This document shows positions 1-7,592 of a DNA stretch of 48,529 nt, in pieces. The stretch lies in the IMG/VR virus record IMGVR_UViG_3300021963_000197, positions 1-48,529 of that record. The stretch is one strand, 5' to 3'. Each line of letters opens with the position of its first letter. Positions within the stretch are counted from its first letter, which is position 1. The translations under genes and the position numbers were made by a program. The DNA is from a virus. The notes below the pieces were generated by a model that was not told where the DNA came from, made no database searches, and saw nothing but the letters and a program-made list of their open reading frames with translations.

Positions 1-616
1 CTTGCACACTGTCAATGCTGGCTATGTAAGATTCGTTTTGGATTACAGCCAACTTTTCATAGAGTTCAGCTATTATTTTATTTTTAGCATCTTCATCTTC
101 TATGGTCAATGCTTGCCGTAGCTGCCTTTGCAGTTCAAAGTTTTTTAAGTTAAAGTCAGTCATAGACTTATAATCTAGAGGACGTATAAAGATTGTCAAC
201 TCCTCAACAGACACTCTATTATCATATTTGCAGTTACTGAAATGATCTACTAATGTCATTAGGTCAACGGTATAGTCATTTTCTGCTGCACAATTTGGAC
301 AGATATGTCCCACAGTCATATTAGTACCGTAGGTAGCTATGCGTATGGATATTAAGAGTAGATCAAGATCAAGATTGCAGACTTCCCAAGCATTTCTAAT
401 ATTGGGCACACAGCTTTGTATAACTCTAACTGTGGCTTCTCCATTCATCAATGCATCTGGAGTTTTGAGCAGAAGTTCGTCCATGCCAGTCATTGACATA
501 ACAGGCAGTTGTCCTGCAGCATTGTCTATGGCATCAGCACTAGAGTATATGCCCTGACTGGGCAATTGAATAAAAATTTTAGGCTGACGAAAATATTTTT
601 GCAGCGGATTTGACAT
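1..616 (-). CDS. 26: gp26-like T4 baseplate hub protein (partial, C-terminus beyond left edge)
   Basis: Read on the minus strand from an ATG at 614-616, the frame stays open to the window edge (205 residues, no stop). The protein starts MSNPLQKYFRQPKIF and continues with IQLPSQGIYSS. That opening, a 'TG.DE.LLKTPD' segment, a CPNC pair (C106, C109) with a further C129, and a charged helical C-terminal part fit the T4-type baseplate protein family (gp26, Pfam T4_baseplate as I remember it). T4 gp26 is about 208 residues, so little should be missing. In T4, gene 26 also reads away from the 51-27-28-29 tail cluster, matching the divergence from the gene at 679. It would act in assembly of the baseplate hub. 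The CxxC pair suggests metal binding, which is inference. Confidence 0.8.
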   Translation of the reverse strand, partial: MSNPLQKYFRQPKIFIQLPSQGIYSSADAIDNAAGQLPVMSMTGMDELLLKTPDALMNGEATVRVIQSCVPNIRNAWEVCNLDLDLLLISIRIATYGTNMTVGHICPNCAAENDYTVDLMTLVDHFSNCKYDNRVSVEELTIFIRPLDYKSMTDFNLKNFELQRQLRQALTIEDEDAKNKIIAELYEKLAVIQNESYIASIDSVQ

Positions 617-629
617 GTTTTTAACCTCA

Positions 630-637
630 GATAAATA
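630..637 (+). promoter_or_regulatory. T4-type late promoter for the rightward head/tail cluster
   Basis: GATAAATA on the plus strand, one base from the T4 consensus TATAAATA. The predicted start is near 643, about 36 nt before the ATG at 679. It lies within the expected initial transcript of the leftward promoter at 647-654, so the two transcripts should overlap by a few bases. Confidence 0.6.
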
Positions 638-646
638 TAATACGAG

Positions 647-654
647 TATTTATA
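647..654 (-). promoter_or_regulatory. T4-type late promoter for the gp26-like gene
   Basis: The minus strand reads TATAAATA, the exact T4 late consensus, centred about 10 bp before a predicted start near 641. The ATG of the leftward gene is at 616, which leaves a leader of about 25 nt. Use by the phage late sigma and clamp machinery is inferred from T4. Confidence 0.7.
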
Positions 655-678
655 TACCCACTTTTTTGGTAAAAAATT

Positions 679-2901
679 ATGTCAATAACTAGAGACGAAA
701 TGTTAGAAGTCTTCCGTGAAGCCAACAGGCGAGGCTATCTAAGTGGTGGCAGCAGTGGAGGGACTCCAGCACCAACACCGGGTTCTGCACCCACTGGTTT
801 TAATGAAGCCACCGAGGGTGCCAAACGAGCCATGAGTAAACTTGGGGATGTTTTACATGTAACAGGAGAAGAAGTCTACGACGGTTTTAAAAAAATCAGC
901 GATCAAAGTTACAAGTTAAACGATGCAACTAATAGTCTAGGTAGAATTTTTGGAGAAATGGGTGGTGCAGCCGGCCAAGCAGCTGGTACAGTTATACGAG
1001 ATCTCGGTAACTACGGTCAGAGCACTGTGGAAAAATGGAGAGAAGTCAGCAAGTTTGGTGCTAGCTTTGGCAATGATGCTATAGGTTTTAGAGCAGGTGC
1101 AGCACAAACTCGCATGAGCTTTGAAGAATATACTAGTTTTCTATCTAAAAATAAAGAAAGTCTAATAGGCCTAGGTTCATCAGTAACTGAAAGCGCAAGA
1201 GCATTTAACTCATTCTCAAAAGATTTCTTTGACACTGATACCGCAGATAAGATGCGGGCCATGGGGTATACTACAGAAGAACTTAATGAGGTGTTGGTCA
1301 ACAACATGGCCAGCCAACGATTAGTTAATCTCAATGAAAAAGAAGCACGTGGAGTGGCTATACGTGCGGCTGCAGATCTAGCTGAACAGATGGACGCTGT
1401 AGCCAAATTAACAGGCAAGAGCCGTCAAGAACAAGAAGAAGCTGCCCGCGCCAGAGCCACTGATGCACAGTATCAAGCTATGGAAAAATTATCTTTAATG
1501 GGGCTAACCAATGAAGAAAAAGCAGCAAGATCAGCAGCTATACAGAGTATGCAGACTAGTGCTCATTCGCTAGGGCCTTCTATCGAAGGTGTAGTTAAAG
1601 AAATGGCCACTGGCGGTGTACGCAGTAAAGAAGCTAGTGAACAAATGGCAGCTCTAGGACCAGCAGGACGTCAACTACAAGAAGCTGTTAATGCTGCTAA
1701 GAATGCTAAAACAGAAGAACAAAAAGCTGCTGCTGAAAGACTAATGGAAGATGCCAAGGCAGCAGTTATAGCACAACAAAATACTACAGGCTATTTACAA
1801 GCACAACAGCTAGGCATTGGTGCATTTAAATCAGGTGCTGAAAGCACCATGGGCTACAGTAAGACTATGGATGCCATGGTTGTAGAAATGAATGCCACAA
1901 GGTCCAAAGACAATCAACTAAATCTTGCCAATGCTAAAGATGCTAAACTAGTTCAAGAAGAAATTAATAAACGAGCTAAACTTGAACAAGAAGGTAAAAC
2001 TAAAACCGGCGAACAAATAGAAGGTGCTGCTACTACAGATGCTATTGTTAAATTCCAAAGTCGTGCAGCAGATGCAGGGGCTGCTATTAATGCTAATCTT
2101 GTAGCACCTTTGAACGAAGCACTGGGCAAGAATATTAGAGAATACGGTGAGAGGAATGGTGATCCTTTACGAAATGTTAAAGATGGTGTGTCCTATAGAG
2201 CTCGGGTAGAAGCGCCTATAGCCGGCTTTACTCGATCTATAATAGGAGACGGTAATCAAGCCGCACAACCTCAAACTGTAACTGATCCAACTACTGGACG
2301 AGAAAGACAAGTTCCTGATACAGTTGGAATGAATAGACAACGAGAATCTATGGTAAATCCTATGAACATGATAGGCAAACTAACCAATATGGATGTAACA
2401 ACTCTAAATGTACTAGGTAAACTTAATCCAGGGGCTAGTAGACAGCATGGTAGTTTGGGAGAAACTGGTAACTTATTTGAGAATTTTGGATCCGGAACAC
2501 TGGCCATGTTGCATGGACGAGAGTCCGTGATCACAGAAGATCAAATGAAAACATTTGTCAAAGGTGTACAGAGCAGTAATATCGAAGGCACACTTAAATC
2601 CTTGTCATCAAATTTAAATACTATGGTGCCAAAATTACCTATGCCAAATATGGACAGACTGGGTAAAGAACAGGAAGTTGAAAGAAAACTAAATGCAATG
2701 TCACAATCTACAGCTGGCACAGCTGATAGATCAGCTGACCGAATGATGCTCGGAGATGCTAGCCTCTCTGACCTAGGTGACAAGTTAGATCTGTTAAATA
2801 ATAGTATTAATCAGTTAGTCGCACTATCAGCACAATCAGTAGAAGTCAGCACTAAGCAGGTTAAAGTCACCAAAGGATTGAGCGGAAACTTATTCGCCTA
2901 A
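679..2901 (+). CDS. putative tail tape-measure / large virion structural protein
   Basis: 740 residues. After a Gly/Pro/Ala/Ser-rich linker (about residues 22-40), most of the protein is Ala/Glu/Lys-rich helix with likely coiled coils (about 210-480). Near residues 600-618 comes the segment FGSGTLAMLHGRESVI, a pattern I associate with the C-terminal part of tape-measure proteins. The end KVTKGLSGNLFA is also typical of large tail proteins in environmental T4-like phages. It sits opposite a gp26-like gene, where T4 has its 51-27-28-29 cluster, and 9 bp before the portal gene. No strong Shine-Dalgarno precedes the ATG. The role, setting tail length and filling the tail tube, is inferred. It could instead be another large internal virion protein. 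Confidence 0.6.
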   Translation: MSITRDEMLEVFREANRRGYLSGGSSGGTPAPTPGSAPTGFNEATEGAKRAMSKLGDVLHVTGEEVYDGFKKISDQSYKLNDATNSLGRIFGEMGGAAGQAAGTVIRDLGNYGQSTVEKWREVSKFGASFGNDAIGFRAGAAQTRMSFEEYTSFLSKNKESLIGLGSSVTESARAFNSFSKDFFDTDTADKMRAMGYTTEELNEVLVNNMASQRLVNLNEKEARGVAIRAAADLAEQMDAVAKLTGKSRQEQEEAARARATDAQYQAMEKLSLMGLTNEEKAARSAAIQSMQTSAHSLGPSIEGVVKEMATGGVRSKEASEQMAALGPAGRQLQEAVNAAKNAKTEEQKAAAERLMEDAKAAVIAQQNTTGYLQAQQLGIGAFKSGAESTMGYSKTMDAMVVEMNATRSKDNQLNLANAKDAKLVQEEINKRAKLEQEGKTKTGEQIEGAATTDAIVKFQSRAADAGAAINANLVAPLNEALGKNIREYGERNGDPLRNVKDGVSYRARVEAPIAGFTRSIIGDGNQAAQPQTVTDPTTGRERQVPDTVGMNRQRESMVNPMNMIGKLTNMDVTTLNVLGKLNPGASRQHGSLGETGNLFENFGSGTLAMLHGRESVITEDQMKTFVKGVQSSNIEGTLKSLSSNLNTMVPKLPMPNMDRLGKEQEVERKLNAMSQSTAGTADRSADRMMLGDASLSDLGDKLDLLNNSINQLVALSAQSVEVSTKQVKVTKGLSGNLFA

Positions 2902-2910
2902 ACATAAAAT

Positions 2911-4641
2911 ATGAGTTGGAAAAAATATTTCTCTCCAGTGCCAGTTAACACTAATTCTAGTAATGTATCACCTTTGAATCCTAACAGCAAAGCAGGTCCA
3001 GCTCGTACAAACTACAGCAGTTACCTACCAGATATCTACACTGGATCACCTAACCGTGTTGAAAGATACATGCAGTACGATACTATGGACGGAGATCCAG
3101 AAGTAAATGCTGCGCTGGATATTCTAGCTGAATTTTGCACACAGTTAAGCAAGGAAAATAACACTCCGTTTACAGTACAGTGGCGTAATCGTGCTACAAA
3201 TAGTGAAATAACAATACTTAGAGAATACCTACAGCAGTGGACAAAACTACAAAAGTTTGACACTAGAATCTTCCGCATCATTAGAAATATATTCAAATAT
3301 GGAGACGGATTCTTTATTAGAGATCCAGAAACTCAAAAATGGTTTTATGTAGATCCTGGTAAGATTGTTAAGATTATTGTCAACGAAAGTGACGGCAAAA
3401 AGCCAGAACAGTATGTTATTCGAGATATAAATCCAAACTTTCAAAACTTAGTTGTAACACAGATTACACCTAATACCACGCAGACTAACAATAGAGGTAC
3501 TAGCTATGTTGCAGGTGGCGGACTTGCTCGTGGTATGACTGGAGCATATCCTGCACAACCAGGTACACGTTTTTCTACAGGTGAACAAGAACTAGCAGTT
3601 GATGCTAGACATATGGTACACCTAAGTTTGTCAGAAGGGCTAGATAACAATTATCCTTTTGGAAATAGTCTTTTAGAAAATATTTTTAAGACCTACAAAC
3701 AAAAAGAATTACTAGAAGATGCTATTCTAATCTATCGTATTCAACGTGCTCCTGAGCGCAGAATCTTTTACATTGACGTAGGTAACATGCCCAGTCACTT
3801 GGCCATGAGCTTTGTAGAACGTGTAAAAAATGAAATTCACCAACGACGCATTCCTAGCCAAAACGGCGGTGGAACTAATGTTATTGACAGTGCTTATAAC
3901 CCGTTGAGCATCAACGAAGACTACTTTTTCCCACAGACAGCAGAAGGTCGTGGATCAAAAGTAGACACACTACCCGGCGGTACTAATCTAGGCGAGATTG
4001 ATGATTTAAAGTATTTTACTAATAAATTATTCCGTGGTCTACGTATACCCAGCAGCTACTTGCCAACAGGTGCAGATGATTCGAATTCTCAATATAATGA
4101 CGGCCGTGTGGGCACAGCTTATATTCAAGAGCTGCGTTTTAACAAGTATTGTGAGCGCCTACAAGCACTGGTAAGCAGTGTATTTGATCAAGAATTTAAG
4201 ATGTTTCTGTACTCAAAAGGTGTGAACATTGATTCATCTTTGTTCGATCTTAAGTTTAATCCTCCAATGAACTTTGCTAGCCAGCGCCAAGCAGAACTAG
4301 ATGGCGGTAGAATTAATACATTTAACGTGGTAGCAGCTATTCCTTTCATGTCTAAACGCTTTACACTCAAGCGATTCTTGGGATTAACTGATGAAGAAAT
4401 AGCAGAAAACGAACGCATGTGGGCCGAAGAAAAAGGCGAAAGCATACCTACGCATACAGACAGTGCCGGCGAACTACGTTCTGTTGGCCTAAGTCAAGCA
4501 GGTATAGATTCGGATATAGAAGCCAGCGCACCAGAATCAGCACCAGAAGATATGGTTCCGCCAGAACCTGGAGCAGCAGCTGGTGCACCAACACCAACAT
4601 CAGCTGGCGCACTACCAGCTAGTCCAATGCCGGCTGCATAA
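2911..4641 (+). CDS. 20: portal vertex protein gp20
   Basis: 576 residues (T4 gp20 is about 524). The N-terminal motif DTMDGDPEVNAALDILAEF, the central YKQKELLEDAILIYRIQRAPERR segment (shown here in two pieces: YKQKELLEDAIL and IYRIQRAPERR), and KLFRGLRIPSSYLPTG near residues 370-390 are hallmark gp20 features. The protein forms the dodecameric portal through which DNA is packaged and to which the tail attaches, and it nucleates head assembly. The last 45 residues are a Pro/Ala/Gly-rich tail that looks disordered and is absent from the T4 type. The ATG lies 9 bp after the previous stop with no clear ribosome site, so translation is probably coupled. The gp21, gp22 and gp23 genes follow in T4 order. 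Confidence 0.95.
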   Translation: MSWKKYFSPVPVNTNSSNVSPLNPNSKAGPARTNYSSYLPDIYTGSPNRVERYMQYDTMDGDPEVNAALDILAEFCTQLSKENNTPFTVQWRNRATNSEITILREYLQQWTKLQKFDTRIFRIIRNIFKYGDGFFIRDPETQKWFYVDPGKIVKIIVNESDGKKPEQYVIRDINPNFQNLVVTQITPNTTQTNNRGTSYVAGGGLARGMTGAYPAQPGTRFSTGEQELAVDARHMVHLSLSEGLDNNYPFGNSLLENIFKTYKQKELLEDAILIYRIQRAPERRIFYIDVGNMPSHLAMSFVERVKNEIHQRRIPSQNGGGTNVIDSAYNPLSINEDYFFPQTAEGRGSKVDTLPGGTNLGEIDDLKYFTNKLFRGLRIPSSYLPTGADDSNSQYNDGRVGTAYIQELRFNKYCERLQALVSSVFDQEFKMFLYSKGVNIDSSLFDLKFNPPMNFASQRQAELDGGRINTFNVVAAIPFMSKRFTLKRFLGLTDEEIAENERMWAEEKGESIPTHTDSAGELRSVGLSQAGIDSDIEASAPESAPEDMVPPEPGAAAGAPTPTSAGALPASPMPAA

Positions 4642-4644
4642 ATA
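4638..4644 (+). promoter_or_regulatory. late-promoter-like ATAAATA overlapping the gp20 stop codon
   Basis: ATAAATA spans the TAA stop of the portal gene. With T4 spacing the transcript would start at about 4650, the A of the next ATG, giving a leaderless message. No Shine-Dalgarno lies before 4650. Confidence 0.45.
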
Positions 4645-4649
4645 ATATC

Positions 4650-4889
4650 ATGATTCTTAGAGAACTTTTTTATATTGATCCAGATACTAAGGCTATTGCA
4701 ACTGATCTAAGATACGATCAGGATCGTGATAATAGCCTTATACGTCGTGACGATACAAGAAAAACTAGACTTAGTTTAGGACAAATTAACGAACTGAGAA
4801 AAAGTTCAGAAGCACATATTCTAGAACAAGAAGACGAGCTAAGTTTTATTCACACAATGTACGGACAAGAACCAGCACCAGCTGCTTAA
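4650..4889 (+). CDS. small conserved head-cluster protein (position of T4 gp67)
   Basis: 79 residues, charged and mostly helical, beginning MILRELFYIDPDTKAI, with a basic 'RDDTRKTRLSLGQINELRK' core and an acidic to Pro/Ala C-terminus. It sits between the portal and the acidic core protein, where T4 has the 80-residue prohead core protein gp67, and the length agrees. I do not see enough sequence likeness to claim homology. T4 gp67 helps determine head shape and is cut by gp21; here ILEQE near residue 57 does not match the gp21 rule. A terminator follows directly. Function is inferred from position only. Confidence 0.75.
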   Translation: MILRELFYIDPDTKAIATDLRYDQDRDNSLIRRDDTRKTRLSLGQINELRKSSEAHILEQEDELSFIHTMYGQEPAPAA

Positions 4890-4901
4890 TACATTGTTTC
4901 T

Positions 4902-4930
4902 AGAAGATTTTTTTAAAATCTTCTGTTTTT
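4902..4930 (+). terminator. intrinsic terminator
   Basis: A perfect 10-bp stem (AGAAGATTTT at 4902-4911, AAAATCTTCT at 4915-4924) with a TTT loop is followed by GTTTTT. It lies 13 bp after the stop at 4889 and before a new promoter and ribosome site, so it separates the portal unit from the core/protease/capsid unit. Confidence 0.8.
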
Positions 4931-4963
4931 CCACCATTATAACACCATTTTTTACAGTTGTAT

Positions 4964-4970
4964 GTAAATA
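4964..4970 (+). promoter_or_regulatory. late promoter for the prohead core/protease/scaffold/capsid unit
   Basis: GTAAATA (context ATGTAAATATAATC) lies just after the terminator. The predicted start near 4976 leaves a leader of about 30 nt containing AGGAGA (4994-4999), 6 nt before the ATG at 5006. Confidence 0.55.
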
Positions 4971-5005
4971 TAATCGACAGCCTTATACATTATAGGAGAC
5001 CTAAT

Positions 5006-5836
5006 ATGACTGATCGTTCTAAGTTTGAGCTTATGCTCGACGCTCTAATTAATGAGCAACAAGATAAAGCAAAAGAAATTTTTCACGATATCGTAGTTGA
5101 AAAGAGCCGTGAAATTTACGAAAATCTTCTAGCAGAAGAAATGGAAGATGAAGACGAAATGGAAGAAGCCTTCGGCGATAACGAAATTGGCGGTGATGCC
5201 AGTGATGATTTGATGCACGACGTTGAAGACGAAGAAGGCAGCGAAGACGACATGGGCGATGAAGAAGACATGGGCGGCGAAGAAGATATTGAAGATCGTG
5301 TAATGGATCTTGAAGATGCATTAGATGACCTAAAAGCAGAATTTGAACAACTGATGGCCGGCGAAGAAGGTGAAGGCCATGAGATGGATGACATGGGCGG
5401 CGACGACATGGACATGGGTATGGACATGGGTGGCGAAGATGAAACCGACGAAATGCTCAGTTTTGAAGCCAAGGACGAAGATGAAGACGAAGACGAAGAC
5501 GACTTAGAAGAAAGTCTAATGCGTGAATACGTTGAAAAAGTCTCTGCTCCAAAGCACGGTGACAATGGTGTTAATACCAAGTCAATCGTAGCAGGCAAAA
5601 ACGACATGGGCGGTACAACTGCTAACATCGCTAAGAGCTTCTCAACAGAAAAAGGTGGTACACAAGGTGGACTACTAAATCCTTCTACTAAAGAAGAAAA
5701 CTTCGGTAACATTAATGTTCCAGGTGCAAAAGCTGGAAAGTCAGCTTTTAAGAAATCTGAACCAGGTCACGGTGCAGAGAAAAAAGGCAAGCCAGAGCAA
5801 GCCGATAATAAGAAAAGTATTGTAGGTTCAAGATAA
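5006..5836 (+). CDS. acidic prohead core protein (gp68 position)
   Basis: 276 residues when started at 5006 (MTDRSKFELMLDAL), which has a strong AGGAGA site. An in-frame ATG at 4958 lies upstream of the predicted late transcript start and has no ribosome site. Residues 1-45 form a helical head. Residues 46-175 are extremely rich in Asp, Glu, Met and Gly, with repeated DMGG/EEDMGG units. The last 100 residues are Lys/Gly-rich and basic. In T4, gp68 lies between gp67 and gp21 and belongs to the prohead scaffold core. An acidic, removable core protein would suit that role, and a polyacidic stretch could mimic DNA inside the prohead. Assignment rests on position and composition. Confidence 0.75.
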   Translation: MTDRSKFELMLDALINEQQDKAKEIFHDIVVEKSREIYENLLAEEMEDEDEMEEAFGDNEIGGDASDDLMHDVEDEEGSEDDMGDEEDMGGEEDIEDRVMDLEDALDDLKAEFEQLMAGEEGEGHEMDDMGGDDMDMGMDMGGEDETDEMLSFEAKDEDEDEDEDDLEESLMREYVEKVSAPKHGDNGVNTKSIVAGKNDMGGTTANIAKSFSTEKGGTQGGLLNPSTKEENFGNINVPGAKAGKSAFKKSEPGHGAEKKGKPEQADNKKSIVGSR

Positions 5837-5837
5837 G

Positions 5838-6467
5838 ATGAAATATCTTCGTGAGAACTTGAGTTTTGATCAAGCTCAGATTACCCTCTTAGAAAGTGAT
5901 GACAAAGAGGGTAAGAGTCTATACATGAGTGGTATTTGCATACAAGGTGGTATCCGTAATGCAAACCAACGTGTATATCCTGTACATGAAATTAGTAAGG
6001 CTGTTCAAACTCTTAATGATCAGTGTGCTGGTGGATACTCAGTACTCGGCGAAGTTGATCATCCTGATGACCTAAAAATTAACCTAGACCGCGTCAGCCA
6101 CATGATAACGCAAATGTGGATGGACGGTCCAAATGGTTATGGAAAGTTGAAAATCCTACCTACACCAATGGGTAACCTTGTTAAAAGCATGGTACAAAGC
6201 GGTGTAAAGTTAGGAGTATCAAGTCGTGGATCTGGAAACGTTCGTGAGGACGGTTCCGGTGAAGTGTCAGATTTTGAGATTATCACAGTAGATGTGGTAG
6301 CTCAACCAAGTGCCCCAGGGGCATACCCTACAGCAATCTATGAACATCTTATGAATACTAAAGGTGGGAATAGGGCCGTTCGCATAGCGAACGAAGTGCA
6401 GGGCGATCCTCAGGCACAGCGTTATCTCAAAGAGAGCTTATTATCTATAATAAGCAAGCTCCAATAA
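5838..6467 (+). CDS. 21: prohead core protease gp21
   Basis: 209 residues (T4 gp21 is 212). The serine protease of the T4 prohead family (peptidase family S80, formerly U9) is recognised by GEVDHPDD with candidate catalytic His75, GVSSRGSG with Ser128/Ser129, and downstream DFEIITVDVVAQPSAPGA. It digests the scaffold and trims capsid proteins before DNA packaging, cutting after Glu in L/I-x-E|A/G sites. The ATG is one base after the previous stop with no good ribosome site of its own, so it is probably translated by coupling to the core protein. The order core protein, protease, scaffold, capsid matches T4. Confidence 0.95.
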   Translation: MKYLRENLSFDQAQITLLESDDKEGKSLYMSGICIQGGIRNANQRVYPVHEISKAVQTLNDQCAGGYSVLGEVDHPDDLKINLDRVSHMITQMWMDGPNGYGKLKILPTPMGNLVKSMVQSGVKLGVSSRGSGNVREDGSGEVSDFEIITVDVVAQPSAPGAYPTAIYEHLMNTKGGNRAVRIANEVQGDPQAQRYLKESLLSIISKLQ

Positions 6468-6480
6468 AAAGGAGAATCAC

Positions 6481-7581
6481 ATGTTGGACGCATTGAAAAC
6501 GTTAATTGAAAATAATGTGATTTCTGAAGAGACTAAAGTAGCTCTTGAGTCAGCTTGGGAAGCTCGTGTAAACGAGAACCGTGAACAAGTTACTCAACAA
6601 CTACGCGAAGAATTCGCTCAACGTTATGAACACGATAAAGCCGCAATGGTAGAAGCTGTTGACAGAATGTTAACAGATAGCCTAGCTGTTGAAATCGCAG
6701 AATTTGAGGAAGATCGTCGTCAACTAGCAGAAGCTAAGGCAAAATATGCAGTAAAAATGCATAATGCTGGTAATGTAATGAAGGAATTCGTTGCACGCCA
6801 GTTAGCCGCAGAAGTACGCGAGTTACACGAAGATCAACTTGAAATGGCTCAGAAGTTTGGCAAGTTAGAAGAATTCGTCGTAGAAGCTCTAGCTCAAGAA
6901 ATTGCAGAATTTTACAAAGACAAAACTGACCTAGCAGAAACTAAGGTTCGCTTAGTTCGCGAAGGCCGTGAAGCATTAACACAAATGAAGACAAAGTTTG
7001 TACAACGTGCTGCTAAGATGGTTGAAGAAACAGTTAAAGTTAGTCTCACAAAAGAGATTAACCAACTGAAAGAAGACATCGATGCTGCCCGTAAAGCAGA
7101 TTTTGGTCGTAAGTTATTCGAAGCATTTGCTAACGAATATCAAACCAGTTATCTTTCTGAGAAATCAGAAACAAGTAAATTGCTCAAAGTTATAAACTTG
7201 AAAGATCTAGAAATTGCAGAAGCTCAACACGCTGTGGCTGAAGCTAAGAAGATCGCAGAAAGCAAAGAAACAGAAGCTCGTGCTCTTAAAGAAGGCATTG
7301 AGCGCCAAAAGATTATGCATGAATTGTTGAATCCTTTAAACAAGGAACAGCAAGGTATCATGACAGAATTGTTGGAAAGTGTACACACTACAAAATTAGA
7401 AAATAGTTTTAACAAGTACCTTCCCGCAGTAATCGAAGGCAAAGCACCGCAGAAGAAACAGGCACTAGTAGAGGCAAAAGAAGTTACAGGCAACAAAGTA
7501 AGTAACAGCGTAAGTAGTAGCGAGAACGATTCATCAAATAATATTGTTGACATACGTAGACTCGCTGGATTAAAAATTTAA
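6481..7581 (+). CDS. 22: prohead scaffolding protein gp22
   Basis: 366 residues (T4 gp22 about 269), almost wholly charged helix with heptad-like patterns from about 20 to 300, then a Ser/Asn-rich linker (340-355) and the short basic end VDIRRLAGLKI. It lies between the protease and the capsid gene, and the AGGAG site is strong. It would form the inner core that templates the prohead and is then destroyed. Several gp21-type sites are visible: E84|A85 (LAE|A), E214|A215 (LFE|A), E247|A248 (IAE|A), E271|G272 (LKE|G) and E331|A332 (LVE|A). Family assignment rests on order, composition and these sites rather than close sequence likeness. Confidence 0.88.
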   Translation: MLDALKTLIENNVISEETKVALESAWEARVNENREQVTQQLREEFAQRYEHDKAAMVEAVDRMLTDSLAVEIAEFEEDRRQLAEAKAKYAVKMHNAGNVMKEFVARQLAAEVRELHEDQLEMAQKFGKLEEFVVEALAQEIAEFYKDKTDLAETKVRLVREGREALTQMKTKFVQRAAKMVEETVKVSLTKEINQLKEDIDAARKADFGRKLFEAFANEYQTSYLSEKSETSKLLKVINLKDLEIAEAQHAVAEAKKIAESKETEARALKEGIERQKIMHELLNPLNKEQQGIMTELLESVHTTKLENSFNKYLPAVIEGKAPQKKQALVEAKEVTGNKVSNSVSSSENDSSNNIVDIRRLAGLKI

Positions 7582-7592
7582 GGAGAATTTAA

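Noticed and set aside
339-557. 72-codon open frame on the plus strand at the left edge
   Set aside because: It is antisense to the gp26-like gene, which has a recognisable protein and a consensus late promoter; the plus-strand product has no family likeness.
4419-4622. 67-codon plus-strand frame at the end of the portal gene
   Set aside because: Lies in another frame inside gp20, Arg/Ser-rich, no ribosome site.
4958-5005. Longer start for the acidic core protein (adds 16 residues)
   Set aside because: The upstream ATG lies within the late promoter region and has no ribosome site, while the ATG at 5006 has AGGAGA at good spacing.
5049-5712. Two minus-strand frames (90 and 198 codons) opposite the acidic core protein
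   Set aside because: Their Ser- or Leu/Arg-rich low complexity is the direct complement of GAA/GAC/GAT runs; no start context.
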